Source: FEN-299 sp963717945
Lineage (GTDB): Bacteria; Acidobacteriota; Vicinamibacteria; Vicinamibacterales; Fen-181
Assembly (NCBI GenBank): GCA_963717945.1
Contig: CAVQXT010000007.1
Coordinates: 62,001 to 126,000 of the forward strand
DNA length: 64,000 nucleotides
Direction of reading: 5' to 3'
Shown: positions 37,459 through 45,812 of the stretch, one piece after another
Numbering within the stretch: position 1 is the stretch's first letter
Layout: each line of letters begins with the position of its first letter
Translations under genes and position numbers: made by a program
The notes under the pieces: model-generated
What the model was told of the DNA's origin: nothing
The model's database searches: none
What the model saw: only the letters and a program-made list of their open reading frames with translations

Positions 37459-38541
37459 ATGTCCAAGCGCATCGGCATCGTGACCGGGGGCGGGGACTGC
37501 CCGGGGCTGAACGCCGTCATTCGGGCTGTCGCGAAGGCGGCGAACCGGCGCGGCTGGGACGCCATCGGGATCGTCAACGGGTACGAGGGGCTGCTCGAGC
37601 CGCGGCAGACCGTGCCGCTCGACTATCGCGCCCTCGACGGGCTGCTCGTGCGCGGAGGCACGATCCTCGGCACGACCAACCGCGGCCGGTTCTCGGCCAA
37701 GACCGGATTCGGGGCCGAGCGGCGGCTGCCAGGCGAGCTGCTCGACGCCACCCGGCGGGGGGTGGAGGCCCTCGGGCTCGACGCCCTGGTGGCCATCGGC
37801 GGCGACGGGTCGCTCGCCATCGCGCAGCAGATGCACGAGCGCGGGATCCCGGTGGTCGGCGTGCCCAAGACGATCGACAACGACGTCAGCGGCACCGTGC
37901 TCACCTTCGGCTTCACGTCGGCCGTCGACTGCGTGACGCTCGCCATCGACAGGCTGCACACGACGGCGGAGAGCCACGGCCGCGTGATGATCGTGGAGGT
38001 GATGGGGCGGTTTGCGGGCTGGATCGCGCTCTACGGCGGCATCGCCGGCGGCGCCGACGTGATCCTCATCCCGGAAATCCCCTTCCGCTACGACAGCATC
38101 GTCTCGAAGATCCAGGAGCGCGAGGCCAGGGGCAAGCACTTCACGATGATCGCGGCGGCCGAGGGGGCGCACGCGCAGGACCAGGGATTTGTCACCGCGT
38201 CGGACCAGGCCGTCAATTGCGAGGCGAGACTCGGCGGTATCGGGTCTGTGCTGGCGGCGGAGCTGGAGAAGCGGACGGGGAAAGAAGTGCGGACCTGCGT
38301 GCTCGGCCACCTGCAGCGGGGCGGCACGCCGTCGCCGATCGACCGCATGCTGTGCTCGATGTTCGGGACCGAGGCGATCGAGCTGGTGGCCGCCGCCCAG
38401 TTCGGCAAGATGGTGGCGTTCTCGGGCACGCACGTCGTGGCCGTGACCCTCGCCGAGGCCGTGTCGAGGCTCAAGACGGTGCCTCCCGACGGCGACATGT
38501 CCCGCACGGCGCGGGCGCTCGGCATTTGCCTCGGGTGCTGA
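37459..38541 (+). CDS. pfkA: 6-phosphofructokinase, mixed-substrate group III
   Basis: The 360-residue enzyme phosphorylates fructose 6-phosphate in glycolysis. Motifs: GIVTGGGDCPGLNAVIRAV, GGDGSLAIA (114-122), VPKTIDNDV with Lys137, and MGRFAGWIAL. The glycine in GGDGS points to ATP use, whereas the lysine in PKTIDND is found in pyrophosphate-dependent enzymes; this combination marks the mixed-substrate group III and is known in ATP-using actinobacterial forms. ATG at 37459 is preferred over 37447 because the G-run GGGGGG sits about 5 bases before it. The stop is followed at once by a heptamer array. Confidence 0.93.
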   Translation: MSKRIGIVTGGGDCPGLNAVIRAVAKAANRRGWDAIGIVNGYEGLLEPRQTVPLDYRALDGLLVRGGTILGTTNRGRFSAKTGFGAERRLPGELLDATRRGVEALGLDALVAIGGDGSLAIAQQMHERGIPVVGVPKTIDNDVSGTVLTFGFTSAVDCVTLAIDRLHTTAESHGRVMIVEVMGRFAGWIALYGGIAGGADVILIPEIPFRYDSIVSKIQEREARGKHFTMIAAAEGAHAQDQGFVTASDQAVNCEARLGGIGSVLAAELEKRTGKEVRTCVLGHLQRGGTPSPIDRMLCSMFGTEAIELVAAAQFGKMVAFSGTHVVAVTLAEAVSRLKTVPPDGDMSRTARALGICLGC

Positions 38542-38639
38542 CGAAGGGACGAGGGACGAGGGGCGAGGGACGGGGCACGGTCACGCGAGTCACGCGTGGA
38601 AGCTCCCTAATCCCTCGTCCCTAATCCCTACTCCCTCGT
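38542..38639. repeat. Heptanucleotide array, fourteen units, inverted arms
   Basis: Begins on the base after the pfkA stop. Left units are ACGAGGG-like (38542-38576), right units are CCCTCGT and CCCTAAT (38605-38639), the reverse complement in the same seven-base phase, so the two convergent genes are separated by a potential long hairpin. The four middle units are degenerate and contain GTCACGCGAGTCACGC. The next unit runs into the stop codon of the minus-strand RND gene. Confidence 0.85.
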
Positions 38640-38641
38640 CC

Positions 38642-41600
38642 CTACCTGCGTCTGTCCACCAGCGCGAGGAGCGCTGGAACAAATACGAGCGTAATCACCG
38701 TCGACACCGTCAGGCCGCCGATCACGGCGATCGCCAGCGGCTTCTGCATCTCGGCGCCGGCGCCGATCCCCAGCGCCAGCGGCAGCAGCCCGAACAGCGT
38801 GCACAGCGTCGTCATCAGGATCGGCCGGAGCCGGATGGCGCCCGCGCGCGCGAGCGCCTCGACCCGATCGGGCTCGGTCGCCGAGATGACGTCGGCGTAG
38901 TCCACCAGGATGATCCCGTTCTTCACGATGAGACCGACGAGCAGGATCAGGCCCATGAACGACGAGACGTTGAGCGGCGTCCCGGTGACGAGCAGCAGCC
39001 CGAAGGCGCCGACCAGCGACAGCGGCGCGGCCGACAGGATCACCAACGCCGAGGTGAAACGGCGAAACTGCGCGACCAGCACGCCGAACACCAGCAGGAT
39101 CGCCACCGCCATCACCATCACCAGCGACCGGAACGACTCCTGCTGGCTCTCGTAGAGGCCGCCGAGCTGCCACGAGTAGCCAAGCGGCAGCGGCACGGTC
39201 TTCATCATCTCGCGGATGTCGGCCACCGCGCTGCCCATGCCGCGACCCTCGAGCCGCGCCGTCACGGGCACCATCTGCTTGAGGTCCTCCCGGTGCAGTT
39301 CCTCCTGCCCCTCGGCCGTCGAGACATCCGCGGTGGCGGAGAGCGGGATCACGGTGCCGCCAGGGCCCCCCAGCGGGAACTCGCGCACCCAGTCGTAGTT
39401 GAAGCGGTAGTTGTCGGGGAACCGGACGCGGACGTCGATCAGGCGATCGCCCCGGCGGAAGCCCGTCGGGACGTTCCCCAGCAGCCCCGTGGCCAGCTGG
39501 CTCGAGACCTGGTCGACGGTAAACCCCGCCTTGGCCGCCCGGGTCGGGTCCACGCGCACGTCGATCTCGGGATTCCCGCGTTGCGGGGCGACGATGTCGG
39601 CGATGCCGTCGACGTGGTGCATCTTCTCGGCGACGCGGTCGGCCAGGCGCGCGAGCGTCGGCACGTCGTCGCCGAAGATCTTCACCTCGATCGGCTCCGG
39701 CGCGCCTTCGAGATCGCCCAGCATGTCCTGCAGCAGGAGGACGAATTCGATCGTCATCCCGGGCATGTCCTTCTCGAAGGTGCCCCGCAGGTCGTCGACC
39801 ACCTCTTCCGACGTCCGCTTCCGCTCCGACCTCGGCTTCAGGCGGACGACGATGTCGCCGGAATTCTGCGGCGTGGCGAACAGGCCGAGCTCGGCGCCGG
39901 TGCGGCGCGCGAAACCGGCCACCTCCGGCGTGCCGGCCAGCACGGCCTCCACGCGCTTCACCATCCGGTCGGTTTCGGGCAGCGAGGTGCCGGTCGGCGT
40001 CCAGTAGTCGACGACGAACCCGCCCTCGTCCATGTCGGGCAGGAACCCGGTCTCGAGGTGGTAGTAGAAGACGGCACCGACGCCGGCGAAGACCAGCGTG
40101 ACGAGCACCACCAGGGCCGGGCGCTTCAGGGCGCGCCGGATCCCCGTCTGGTAGCGCCTCGACAGCCAGTCGAGGTGCGCGGAGTGCTCCTTGCGGTCGC
40201 GCAGGAACCTGGCGGCGGCGTTCGGGATGAACAGCAGCGCGTAGACCAGCGACAGGAGCACCGCCGAGGCCAGCGTCAGCGACAGCGCGGTGAAGAACTG
40301 GCCCACGACTCCCTGCAGCAGGCCGAGCGGCACGAACACGACGACGGTCGTCAGCGTCGAGCCCGTCACGGCGGCGACCAGCTCCTGCGTCCCCTTTTCG
40401 GCCGCCTCGGTCACGCTCTCGCCCGCGGCCCGGTGGCGGTGGATGTTCTCGACGATGACGATCGCGTCGTCGATGACCAGGCCGATGGCGATGGCCAGGC
40501 CTCCGAGCGACATCAGGTCGATGGTCCCGCCAAAGACCCGCAGGATCCAGAAGGTCCCGACCAGCGTGAGCGGCAGCGACGTGGCCGCGATGAAGGTGAT
40601 GCGCCAGTCGCGCAGAAAGGCCATCAGCACCAGGATCGCGAGCAGGCCGCCAATGACGATCGCGTCGCGCACGTTGTAGACGGCGCTCCTGACGAACTCC
40701 GCGAGGTCGTAGACGACCTTCCACCGCACCGTCGGCGGCAGCGAGGCGCTGAAGCCCTGGATCGCCGCGCGGGCCCCGTCCACGACGTCGATGATGTTCC
40801 CGTGGATCTGGCGCGCCACGCTGACCAGCGCGGCCGGCTTGCCGTCGCCCGCGACGAGCAGCGTCCGATCGGTGACACCCTCGCGCACCTCGGCGACGTC
40901 GCGCACGTAGACCGGCGTCTGCTGACGGAACGCCACCACGACGTTCCGCACGTCGTCGAGCGAGGTCAGCTCGGCGGTGGCGAGCACGAGGTACTGGCGG
41001 TAGTCCTTGGCCAGCCGGCCGACCGAGTTCACCTGGTTGGTGGCCTTCAGCGCCTCGGCGACCTGGTCGATGGTGAGCTTCGACGCGTTGAGCCGCTCGG
41101 GGTCGACGATGACCGAGATCTCGCGCTCCTCGCTGGCGAGCACCTCGACGTTGGCGACGCCCGGCACGCGGCTCAGCAGCGGCCTGACCTCGAACTCCGC
41201 GAGATCGCGCAGGTCCCGGGCCGGGATCTGGCCGGTCAGGTTGAGCATGAAGATCGGGAAGAGCGACGGCGTCATCCGCTCGACCTGGAGCTGGGTGTCG
41301 GCGGGCAGGTTCCCCTTCACCTCGTCGGTCTTGCCCTGCATGAGCTGCAGGGCGTACTTCATGTCGGCGTCGGGGTTGAAGAGGACGGAGATCTCGGTCG
41401 CGCCGCGGATGGTCTTCGACCGGACGCGGCGGACGCCGAGCACCGATCGGGCCGCCTCTTCGAGCGGGCGCGTCACCGAGAGCTGCATCAGGCGCGGCGA
41501 GAGGTCGCCGGCCTTGGCGACGATCACGATCCGCGGGAACTCCACCTCGGGGTAGATGCTGCTCGGCAGGCTTCCCATCGAGTAGAAGCCGGCCGCCGTC

Positions 41601-41662
41601 AGCAGCACGACGCCGAGCAGGATGGCCCGCGCGTTGCGCGAGGCGAAACGGGCGACGTTCAT
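38642..41662 (-). CDS. RND efflux pump inner-membrane permease
   Basis: A 1006-residue AcrB/CzcA-superfamily proton antiporter. N-terminus MNVARFASRNARAILLGVVL and the fourth-helix segment GLAIAIGLVIDDAIVIVENIHRHR carry the proton-relay aspartates; twelve helices and two periplasmic loops are evident. The Asp-Phe-Gly signature of metal pumps is absent, so the substrate could be a drug, lipid or metal. The ATG overlaps the upstream fusion-protein stop (ATGA). Last gene of a seven-gene unit beginning with a two-component system at 47931, so its expression is probably induced by that system. Confidence 0.92.
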   Translation of the reverse strand: MNVARFASRNARAILLGVVLLTAAGFYSMGSLPSSIYPEVEFPRIVIVAKAGDLSPRLMQLSVTRPLEEAARSVLGVRRVRSKTIRGATEISVLFNPDADMKYALQLMQGKTDEVKGNLPADTQLQVERMTPSLFPIFMLNLTGQIPARDLRDLAEFEVRPLLSRVPGVANVEVLASEEREISVIVDPERLNASKLTIDQVAEALKATNQVNSVGRLAKDYRQYLVLATAELTSLDDVRNVVVAFRQQTPVYVRDVAEVREGVTDRTLLVAGDGKPAALVSVARQIHGNIIDVVDGARAAIQGFSASLPPTVRWKVVYDLAEFVRSAVYNVRDAIVIGGLLAILVLMAFLRDWRITFIAATSLPLTLVGTFWILRVFGGTIDLMSLGGLAIAIGLVIDDAIVIVENIHRHRAAGESVTEAAEKGTQELVAAVTGSTLTTVVVFVPLGLLQGVVGQFFTALSLTLASAVLLSLVYALLFIPNAAARFLRDRKEHSAHLDWLSRRYQTGIRRALKRPALVVLVTLVFAGVGAVFYYHLETGFLPDMDEGGFVVDYWTPTGTSLPETDRMVKRVEAVLAGTPEVAGFARRTGAELGLFATPQNSGDIVVRLKPRSERKRTSEEVVDDLRGTFEKDMPGMTIEFVLLLQDMLGDLEGAPEPIEVKIFGDDVPTLARLADRVAEKMHHVDGIADIVAPQRGNPEIDVRVDPTRAAKAGFTVDQVSSQLATGLLGNVPTGFRRGDRLIDVRVRFPDNYRFNYDWVREFPLGGPGGTVIPLSATADVSTAEGQEELHREDLKQMVPVTARLEGRGMGSAVADIREMMKTVPLPLGYSWQLGGLYESQQESFRSLVMVMAVAILLVFGVLVAQFRRFTSALVILSAAPLSLVGAFGLLLVTGTPLNVSSFMGLILLVGLIVKNGIILVDYADVISATEPDRVEALARAGAIRLRPILMTTLCTLFGLLPLALGIGAGAEMQKPLAIAVIGGLTVSTVITLVFVPALLALVDRRR

Positions 41663-42807
41663 GACGCCTTCCCGAGCTTGGCCTTCTCGCCGAGGCCGTG
41701 CACGCTCGACGTCAGCACCGACTGCCCCTCGCTGACGCCCGACAGGAGCTCGACCGCCTCGGACGTCTCGAAGCCGGTCTTCACGACGGTGCGCTGCGCC
41801 ATGCCGCCGGTCACAACGTAGACGGCCGCCTCGCCGCTCTCGTTCTTCTCCACCGCGGACGGCGGCACCGTCAGGACGGCCTTGTGTTCGCCGACGGCGA
41901 CGCGCGCCTGGGCGAACATGCCGACCTTGAGCGCGGCGCCAGGGTTCCGCACGCGGATGCGGGCCAGGGCCGCGTTGGTGGCCGGGTCGACGGCCGGGGC
42001 GATGGCAATGACGTCGCCGGCGAACGCGCGATCGCCGTACGTATCGGTCACGATGTCGGCCTTCTGGCCGACGCGGACCGCGGCGAGCTGCTCGGAGGGG
42101 ACGGCGGCCGCGAACTCGACGACCTCGAGGTTGGCCACCTCGACGAGCGGCTGGGCGGCGGTGCCGTCGACCTGCTCGCCGACGTTCACCAGGCGCTTGA
42201 CCACGTGCCCGGCAATCGGCGTGGTCACTTTCGCGCGCGACAGGTTCCGCGACGCCGTGTCGAGGGCCGCGAGCGCCGTTTCGACGGCGGCCTCCGCCGT
42301 GGCCTGCTGCGCGCGGGCGTCCTCGACCTCCTTGCCGGCCGCGATGCCGCGCGTGAACAGCCGGTCGGTCCGGTCGAGATTCAGCCTCGCGTTCTCGAGC
42401 GCCGCCCTCGCCTGTGAAACGGCGGCGTCGGCCTGGCGCTTCGAATCCTCGAGCGGCCGCGGATCGATCTCGGCGACCACCTGCCCGGCGGCCACCGCGT
42501 CCCCCTCGGCCACGTGCAGCATCATCACCCGCCCCGGCACCAGGGCGCTGATGCGCACGTCCTGGTTCGGCACGGCGGCAATCGAGCCGCGCACGACCAA
42601 CTGGGCGACCAGGTCCTGCCGGGTCACCTTGCCGACGTCGGCGATGATGGTGGGCACGTCGGCGGCCGCGCCCTCCTCCTCGGCCTTCTTCGCGCACCCG
42701 GGAGAGAGGACGAGCGCGGCCGCGGCGATCAGGCCGAGCGCGGCCCTCCCGCAAAAGGCAACCCTAAAGGGTCGCCCTACTGAAGATGCTGAGGGGTGTT
42801 CTACCAA
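41659..42807 (-). CDS. RND efflux membrane fusion lipoprotein (start uncertain)
   Basis: Periplasmic adaptor with barrel-sandwich parts VPGRVMMLHVAEGDAVAAGQVVAEID and TPIAGHVVKRLVNVGEQVDGT around a coiled-coil hairpin rich in Ala/Arg/Glu, then a beta-barrel (NLEVVEFAAAVPSEQLAAVRVGQ). A hydrophobic signal (ALGLIAAAALVLSPGC) with a probable lipid-attached Cys is clear, but no ATG or GTG precedes it closely. The best in-frame initiator is TTG at 42807, which lies inside the palindromic repeat at 42757-42838, giving 382 residues. The repeat may have replaced the original start region. The stop overlaps the pump gene. Confidence 0.85.
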   Translation of the reverse strand: MVEHPSASSVGRPFRVAFCGRAALGLIAAAALVLSPGCAKKAEEEGAAADVPTIIADVGKVTRQDLVAQLVVRGSIAAVPNQDVRISALVPGRVMMLHVAEGDAVAAGQVVAEIDPRPLEDSKRQADAAVSQARAALENARLNLDRTDRLFTRGIAAGKEVEDARAQQATAEAAVETALAALDTASRNLSRAKVTTPIAGHVVKRLVNVGEQVDGTAAQPLVEVANLEVVEFAAAVPSEQLAAVRVGQKADIVTDTYGDRAFAGDVIAIAPAVDPATNAALARIRVRNPGAALKVGMFAQARVAVGEHKAVLTVPPSAVEKNESGEAAVYVVTGGMAQRTVVKTGFETSEAVELLSGVSEGQSVLTSSVHGLGEKAKLGKAS

Positions 42808-42838
42808 GCCTGCCGTAGGGCGAGGCTTCAGCCCTGCC
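42757..42838. repeat. Palindromic repeat element at the 5' end of the fusion-protein gene
   Basis: Two hairpins: GGCAACCCTAAAGGGTCGCC (42757-42776) and AGGGC/GCCCT around GAGGCTTCA (42817-42835). GCCCTAC (42774-42780) and GTAGGGC (42815-42821) form an outer inverted repeat. The core AGGGC...GCCCT is shared with the palindrome at 23525. It fills the gap after the TolC gene and extends into the reading frame of the adaptor. Confidence 0.7.
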
Positions 42839-42844
42839 GGATGG

Positions 42845-44077
42845 TTAAGCGATCGGTCCACCGATGACCTCCTCGAGATCGGCAAGGGCCGCCTGGTAAT
42901 CGAGCAGCGCCTGCAGGTAGTCACGCCTGACGTCGCGAAGGCTGCGCTGCGCATCGAGCAGCGCGAGCAGCGTGTCGCGTCCCGCCTTGTAGCTCTCTTC
43001 CGCGAGCGCGGCCAGCTCGGCCGCCGCCGGGATGACCCGCGTGCGGTACGACTCCAGCTGGCGCCTCTCGGCGTCGATCCGCGCCAGCGCGGCGAACACC
43101 CGGCTCTCGACCACCCGGCGGGCGGCGTCGCGCCGGGCGCGCACCTGGTCGATGGTGGCCTGCGACTCCGCGATCTCCCCCTGGCTCCGGTTGAAGAGGG
43201 GGATCGTCATCGCGATCCCGAGGCTCTTGCCGACGCTGAACTCGTCGGGGGCGTTCATCGGCAGGCCGAAGGTGATCGTCGGCGTGGGGATCCGCTCGGC
43301 CTTCAGCAGGTCCAGGCGGCGCCCCTCGACCGCGGCTTCGCGGTCGGCGGACAGGATCTCGATGTTCGACGCGCCGGCGAGCGCCATCGCGCGGGTGAAG
43401 TCGGGGATGGCCGGCCCCTCGGCCAGGTCGCCCGCGACCGACACGGCCTGTCCCGGCGGCTGGTTCAGCACGGCGTTCAGGTCCGCCAGCGCCGACGCGC
43501 GAACGGAACGCGCGAGGTCGGCGTCGGCCTGCGCGCGGGCCAGGCCGACGTCGGCCTGGAGCACCTCCAGCCGCGGGGCGGCGCCTTCCTCGAAGCGCGC
43601 CTGCGCCACCGACTTCACGCGCTCGGCCAGGCCGACCACCTCGTCGGCCAGGCGCGACCGCTCGTTGGCGGCCAGCAGCCCGTAGAAGGCCTGGCGCAGG
43701 TTGCGGCGCAGCGTGGTCATCTCGGCGCGCACGTCGAGGTCGGCGAGCGTGAGGGCCTCTTTGGCGACCGCGATGCGCTTGCCGCGCTGCCCCCCGACCT
43801 CGACCGGCAGGCCGAACGTCAGGTTCTCGTGCGGCGAGTCCTCGGTGGCCTCGAATCCCACCTCGGGATTGGCCCACTGGCGGGCCGTGCGCAGCTGGGC
43901 CTCGCGGATGGCGCGTTGCCGGCGCGCGGCCTCGAGCCCGAGGTTCCGCGACGTGGCGAGCTCGAGCGCCGCGCCGAAGGTCAACGGCGCGGCGCCGGCC
44001 TGCGGAGGCTCGCCGGCGAGGACCGGCCCGGCGCCGAGCATGAGCGCCGCCACGACCAGAATCGTTGTCTTGAACAC
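42845..44077 (-). CDS. Outer membrane efflux protein, TolC family
   Basis: The 410-residue channel of the second tripartite pump. A signal peptide (about 1-21, GAGPVLA) is followed by duplicated TolC halves: LTFGAALELATSRNLGLEAARRQ, ANPEVGFEATEDSPHENLTFG, and in the second half IPLFNRSQGEIAESQATIDQVRARRDAAR. GTG at 44077 is chosen because GGAG lies eight bases upstream and the signal peptide starts there; 21 upstream in-frame codons are not signal-like. A GAATCGC/GCGATTC inverted repeat (44098-44119) lies upstream in the 112-base gap. Confidence 0.92.
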   Translation of the reverse strand: MFKTTILVVAALMLGAGPVLAGEPPQAGAAPLTFGAALELATSRNLGLEAARRQRAIREAQLRTARQWANPEVGFEATEDSPHENLTFGLPVEVGGQRGKRIAVAKEALTLADLDVRAEMTTLRRNLRQAFYGLLAANERSRLADEVVGLAERVKSVAQARFEEGAAPRLEVLQADVGLARAQADADLARSVRASALADLNAVLNQPPGQAVSVAGDLAEGPAIPDFTRAMALAGASNIEILSADREAAVEGRRLDLLKAERIPTPTITFGLPMNAPDEFSVGKSLGIAMTIPLFNRSQGEIAESQATIDQVRARRDAARRVVESRVFAALARIDAERRQLESYRTRVIPAAAELAALAEESYKAGRDTLLALLDAQRSLRDVRRDYLQALLDYQAALADLEEVIGGPIA

Positions 44078-44189
44078 CTGGATGCTCCGTCGATGGAGAA
44101 TCGCCCGGGATCGCGATTCGACGCTGGTTACGCCCGCCACGGCCGATCCGTTTCCGACCCGGCCGCGGCGGACCCGCGCGCCTCGTGCG

Positions 44190-45236
44190 CTACTTTACCA
44201 GCTCGTACACCATGACCCTGAAACTGCCCGGCACCATCGTCGGACGCCCGGGCTTGCCGTCGGCCCCCGCCGGCCCCGGCTCGTAATCGGCGGCAGACGC
44301 ATACACCCGGTGCGTGGCCGGGTCGAGCGTCATCGTCCGGGTGCGGAGCGGCGTGGCCAGCTTCTGCACCAACGACAGCTTACCGGCCGCGTCAACCTTG
44401 GCGACGGTCATCGTGCCGTCGCTGGCGGACGCGAAGACGTAGCCGGTGCCGGGGTCGTACGCCGCCGCGTCGGGCCCCTCCCCGATGGGCAGCGTCCCCA
44501 GCACCTGGCCGGTCGCGCTGTCGAGCATGACCATCATCTTGTCGCACACGGTGAACAGCCGGTGATGGGCCAGGTCGATGGCCAGGCCCGACGCTTCCTC
44601 GCCCGGCGCGATCGGCCAGTTGCCGACCACCGCGTGCGTGGCGGTGTCGATGGCGACCAGCGTGCTCGTGTCCTCGATGTTGTTGTAGATGCGGCCCGCC
44701 TTGAGGTCCTCGACGGCGAACTCCGGCTTCCCGGGCAGCGCGATGGTCGCCTTCACCGTGCCGGCCACGGCGTCGATGACCGTGGCCGACTTGCCGTTGC
44801 CGTTGAACGTGTAGACCTCTTTGTGCGCGGGCTCGTAAAGGATCGCGTCGGGGTTCGGGCCGGTCTCGACGCTCGCCACGATCTTCAGCGTCTTGAGATC
44901 GACGATGGCCGCCTTGTTCTCCCGGCCGTTGCTGACAAACGCCTTGCCGAGTTCGGGCGCGAAGGCGATGCCGTGGACGCCGGGCGTCGGCGCGATCTGG
45001 CCGACGACGGTGTTCTTCTCGGTGTCGATCACGACCACCGAGGTGGCGTGGGACACGTAGAGTCGCTTCGCCGCGGAGTCGACCGCGGCGTAGTCCCAGC
45101 CGCCGACGGTGCCGACCTTGATCTCGGTCAGCAGCTTGTAGGGGCCTTCGGCCGCGCCGGCCGGCGCGCGCCACGCGGAAACGGATACGACCAGCGCGAG
45201 GCCGGTCAAGATTGCCAGGCTCTTCCACGTCTTCAT
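44190..45236 (-). CDS. Exported YVTN/YncE-type beta-propeller protein
   Basis: A 348-residue exported protein (signal peptide about 1-29, GAA). Repeats such as VVVIDTEKNTVVGQIAPTPGVHGIAFAPE, AAIVDLKTLKIVASVETGPNPDAILYEPA and ATVIDAVAGTVKATIALPGKPE form a seven-bladed YVTN-type propeller. Such proteins bind ligands or scaffold in the periplasm; no catalytic site is seen. It sits in the efflux operon between the PepSY gene (15 bases) and the TolC gene. AGGGAGA precedes the ATG. Confidence 0.88.
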   Translation of the reverse strand: MKTWKSLAILTGLALVVSVSAWRAPAGAAEGPYKLLTEIKVGTVGGWDYAAVDSAAKRLYVSHATSVVVIDTEKNTVVGQIAPTPGVHGIAFAPELGKAFVSNGRENKAAIVDLKTLKIVASVETGPNPDAILYEPAHKEVYTFNGNGKSATVIDAVAGTVKATIALPGKPEFAVEDLKAGRIYNNIEDTSTLVAIDTATHAVVGNWPIAPGEEASGLAIDLAHHRLFTVCDKMMVMLDSATGQVLGTLPIGEGPDAAAYDPGTGYVFASASDGTMTVAKVDAAGKLSLVQKLATPLRTRTMTLDPATHRVYASAADYEPGPAGADGKPGRPTMVPGSFRVMVYELVK

Positions 45237-45251
45237 CGCCAGTCTCCCTGG

Positions 45252-45812
45252 TTACTTCTTCTCGGGCGCCGGGAGCGTCCCGTCAGGCAGGAAGGATACG
45301 CTCTTCTTCGCCGCGCCCTTGATCTGAAGTTCATACTGGACCGCGGTCCCCTTGGTCAACCTCTCGGCCACCGCGATGGTCGCCTTCGGGTACAGCTTCT
45401 TGAGCGACGCGGTCACCGGCGCCGGGAGATCGGCCGGGTCGAGCTCTTCCTCGATTTCGAGCGCCGCGCCCTCGGCGGCGTACATGAGATCGCGGGCCTT
45501 GCCGTTCTCGACGCTCTCCACCTCGTAGACCGTCTTCCCGTTCTCGGTTTCTTTCGCCGTGCCGCGAATGGTCGCGCCCGGATACGCCTTCTTGAACGCG
45601 GCCGTGACGGGGGCCGGCAGCTGGACGGTGATCTTGTAGGTCTTCGCGCCCTCCTGTTCGTCCTTCTCGACATCCTCCTTTTCGGCCTTCGCCGCCTTGG
45701 CGACCGCCGGCTTCTGCGCCGCCGGCTTGGTCGCCGCCTGCTGCGCGGCGAGCGTGCCGCCGGCGGCGAGAATGAAGGCCGCAAGCGTTCCGAGAGCCCA
45801 GAGCTTCTTCAT
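45252..45812 (-). CDS. Exported PepSY-like protein with two domains
   Basis: A 186-residue exported protein: signal peptide about 1-23 (GTLAAQQ), an Ala/Lys/Glu-rich linker, then two PepSY-like units starting LPAPVTAAFKKAYPGATIRG and LPAPVTASLKKLYPKATIAV, each followed by a strand pair (VYEVESVENGKARDLMY, QYELQIKGAAKKSVSF). PepSY-like domains often accompany two-component systems and are thought to modulate periplasmic signals or proteases. The ATG overlaps the sensor kinase stop (ATGA), so it may act as a periplasmic partner of that kinase. This is inference from context. Confidence 0.85.
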   Translation of the reverse strand: MKKLWALGTLAAFILAAGGTLAAQQAATKPAAQKPAVAKAAKAEKEDVEKDEQEGAKTYKITVQLPAPVTAAFKKAYPGATIRGTAKETENGKTVYEVESVENGKARDLMYAAEGAALEIEEELDPADLPAPVTASLKKLYPKATIAVAERLTKGTAVQYELQIKGAAKKSVSFLPDGTLPAPEKK

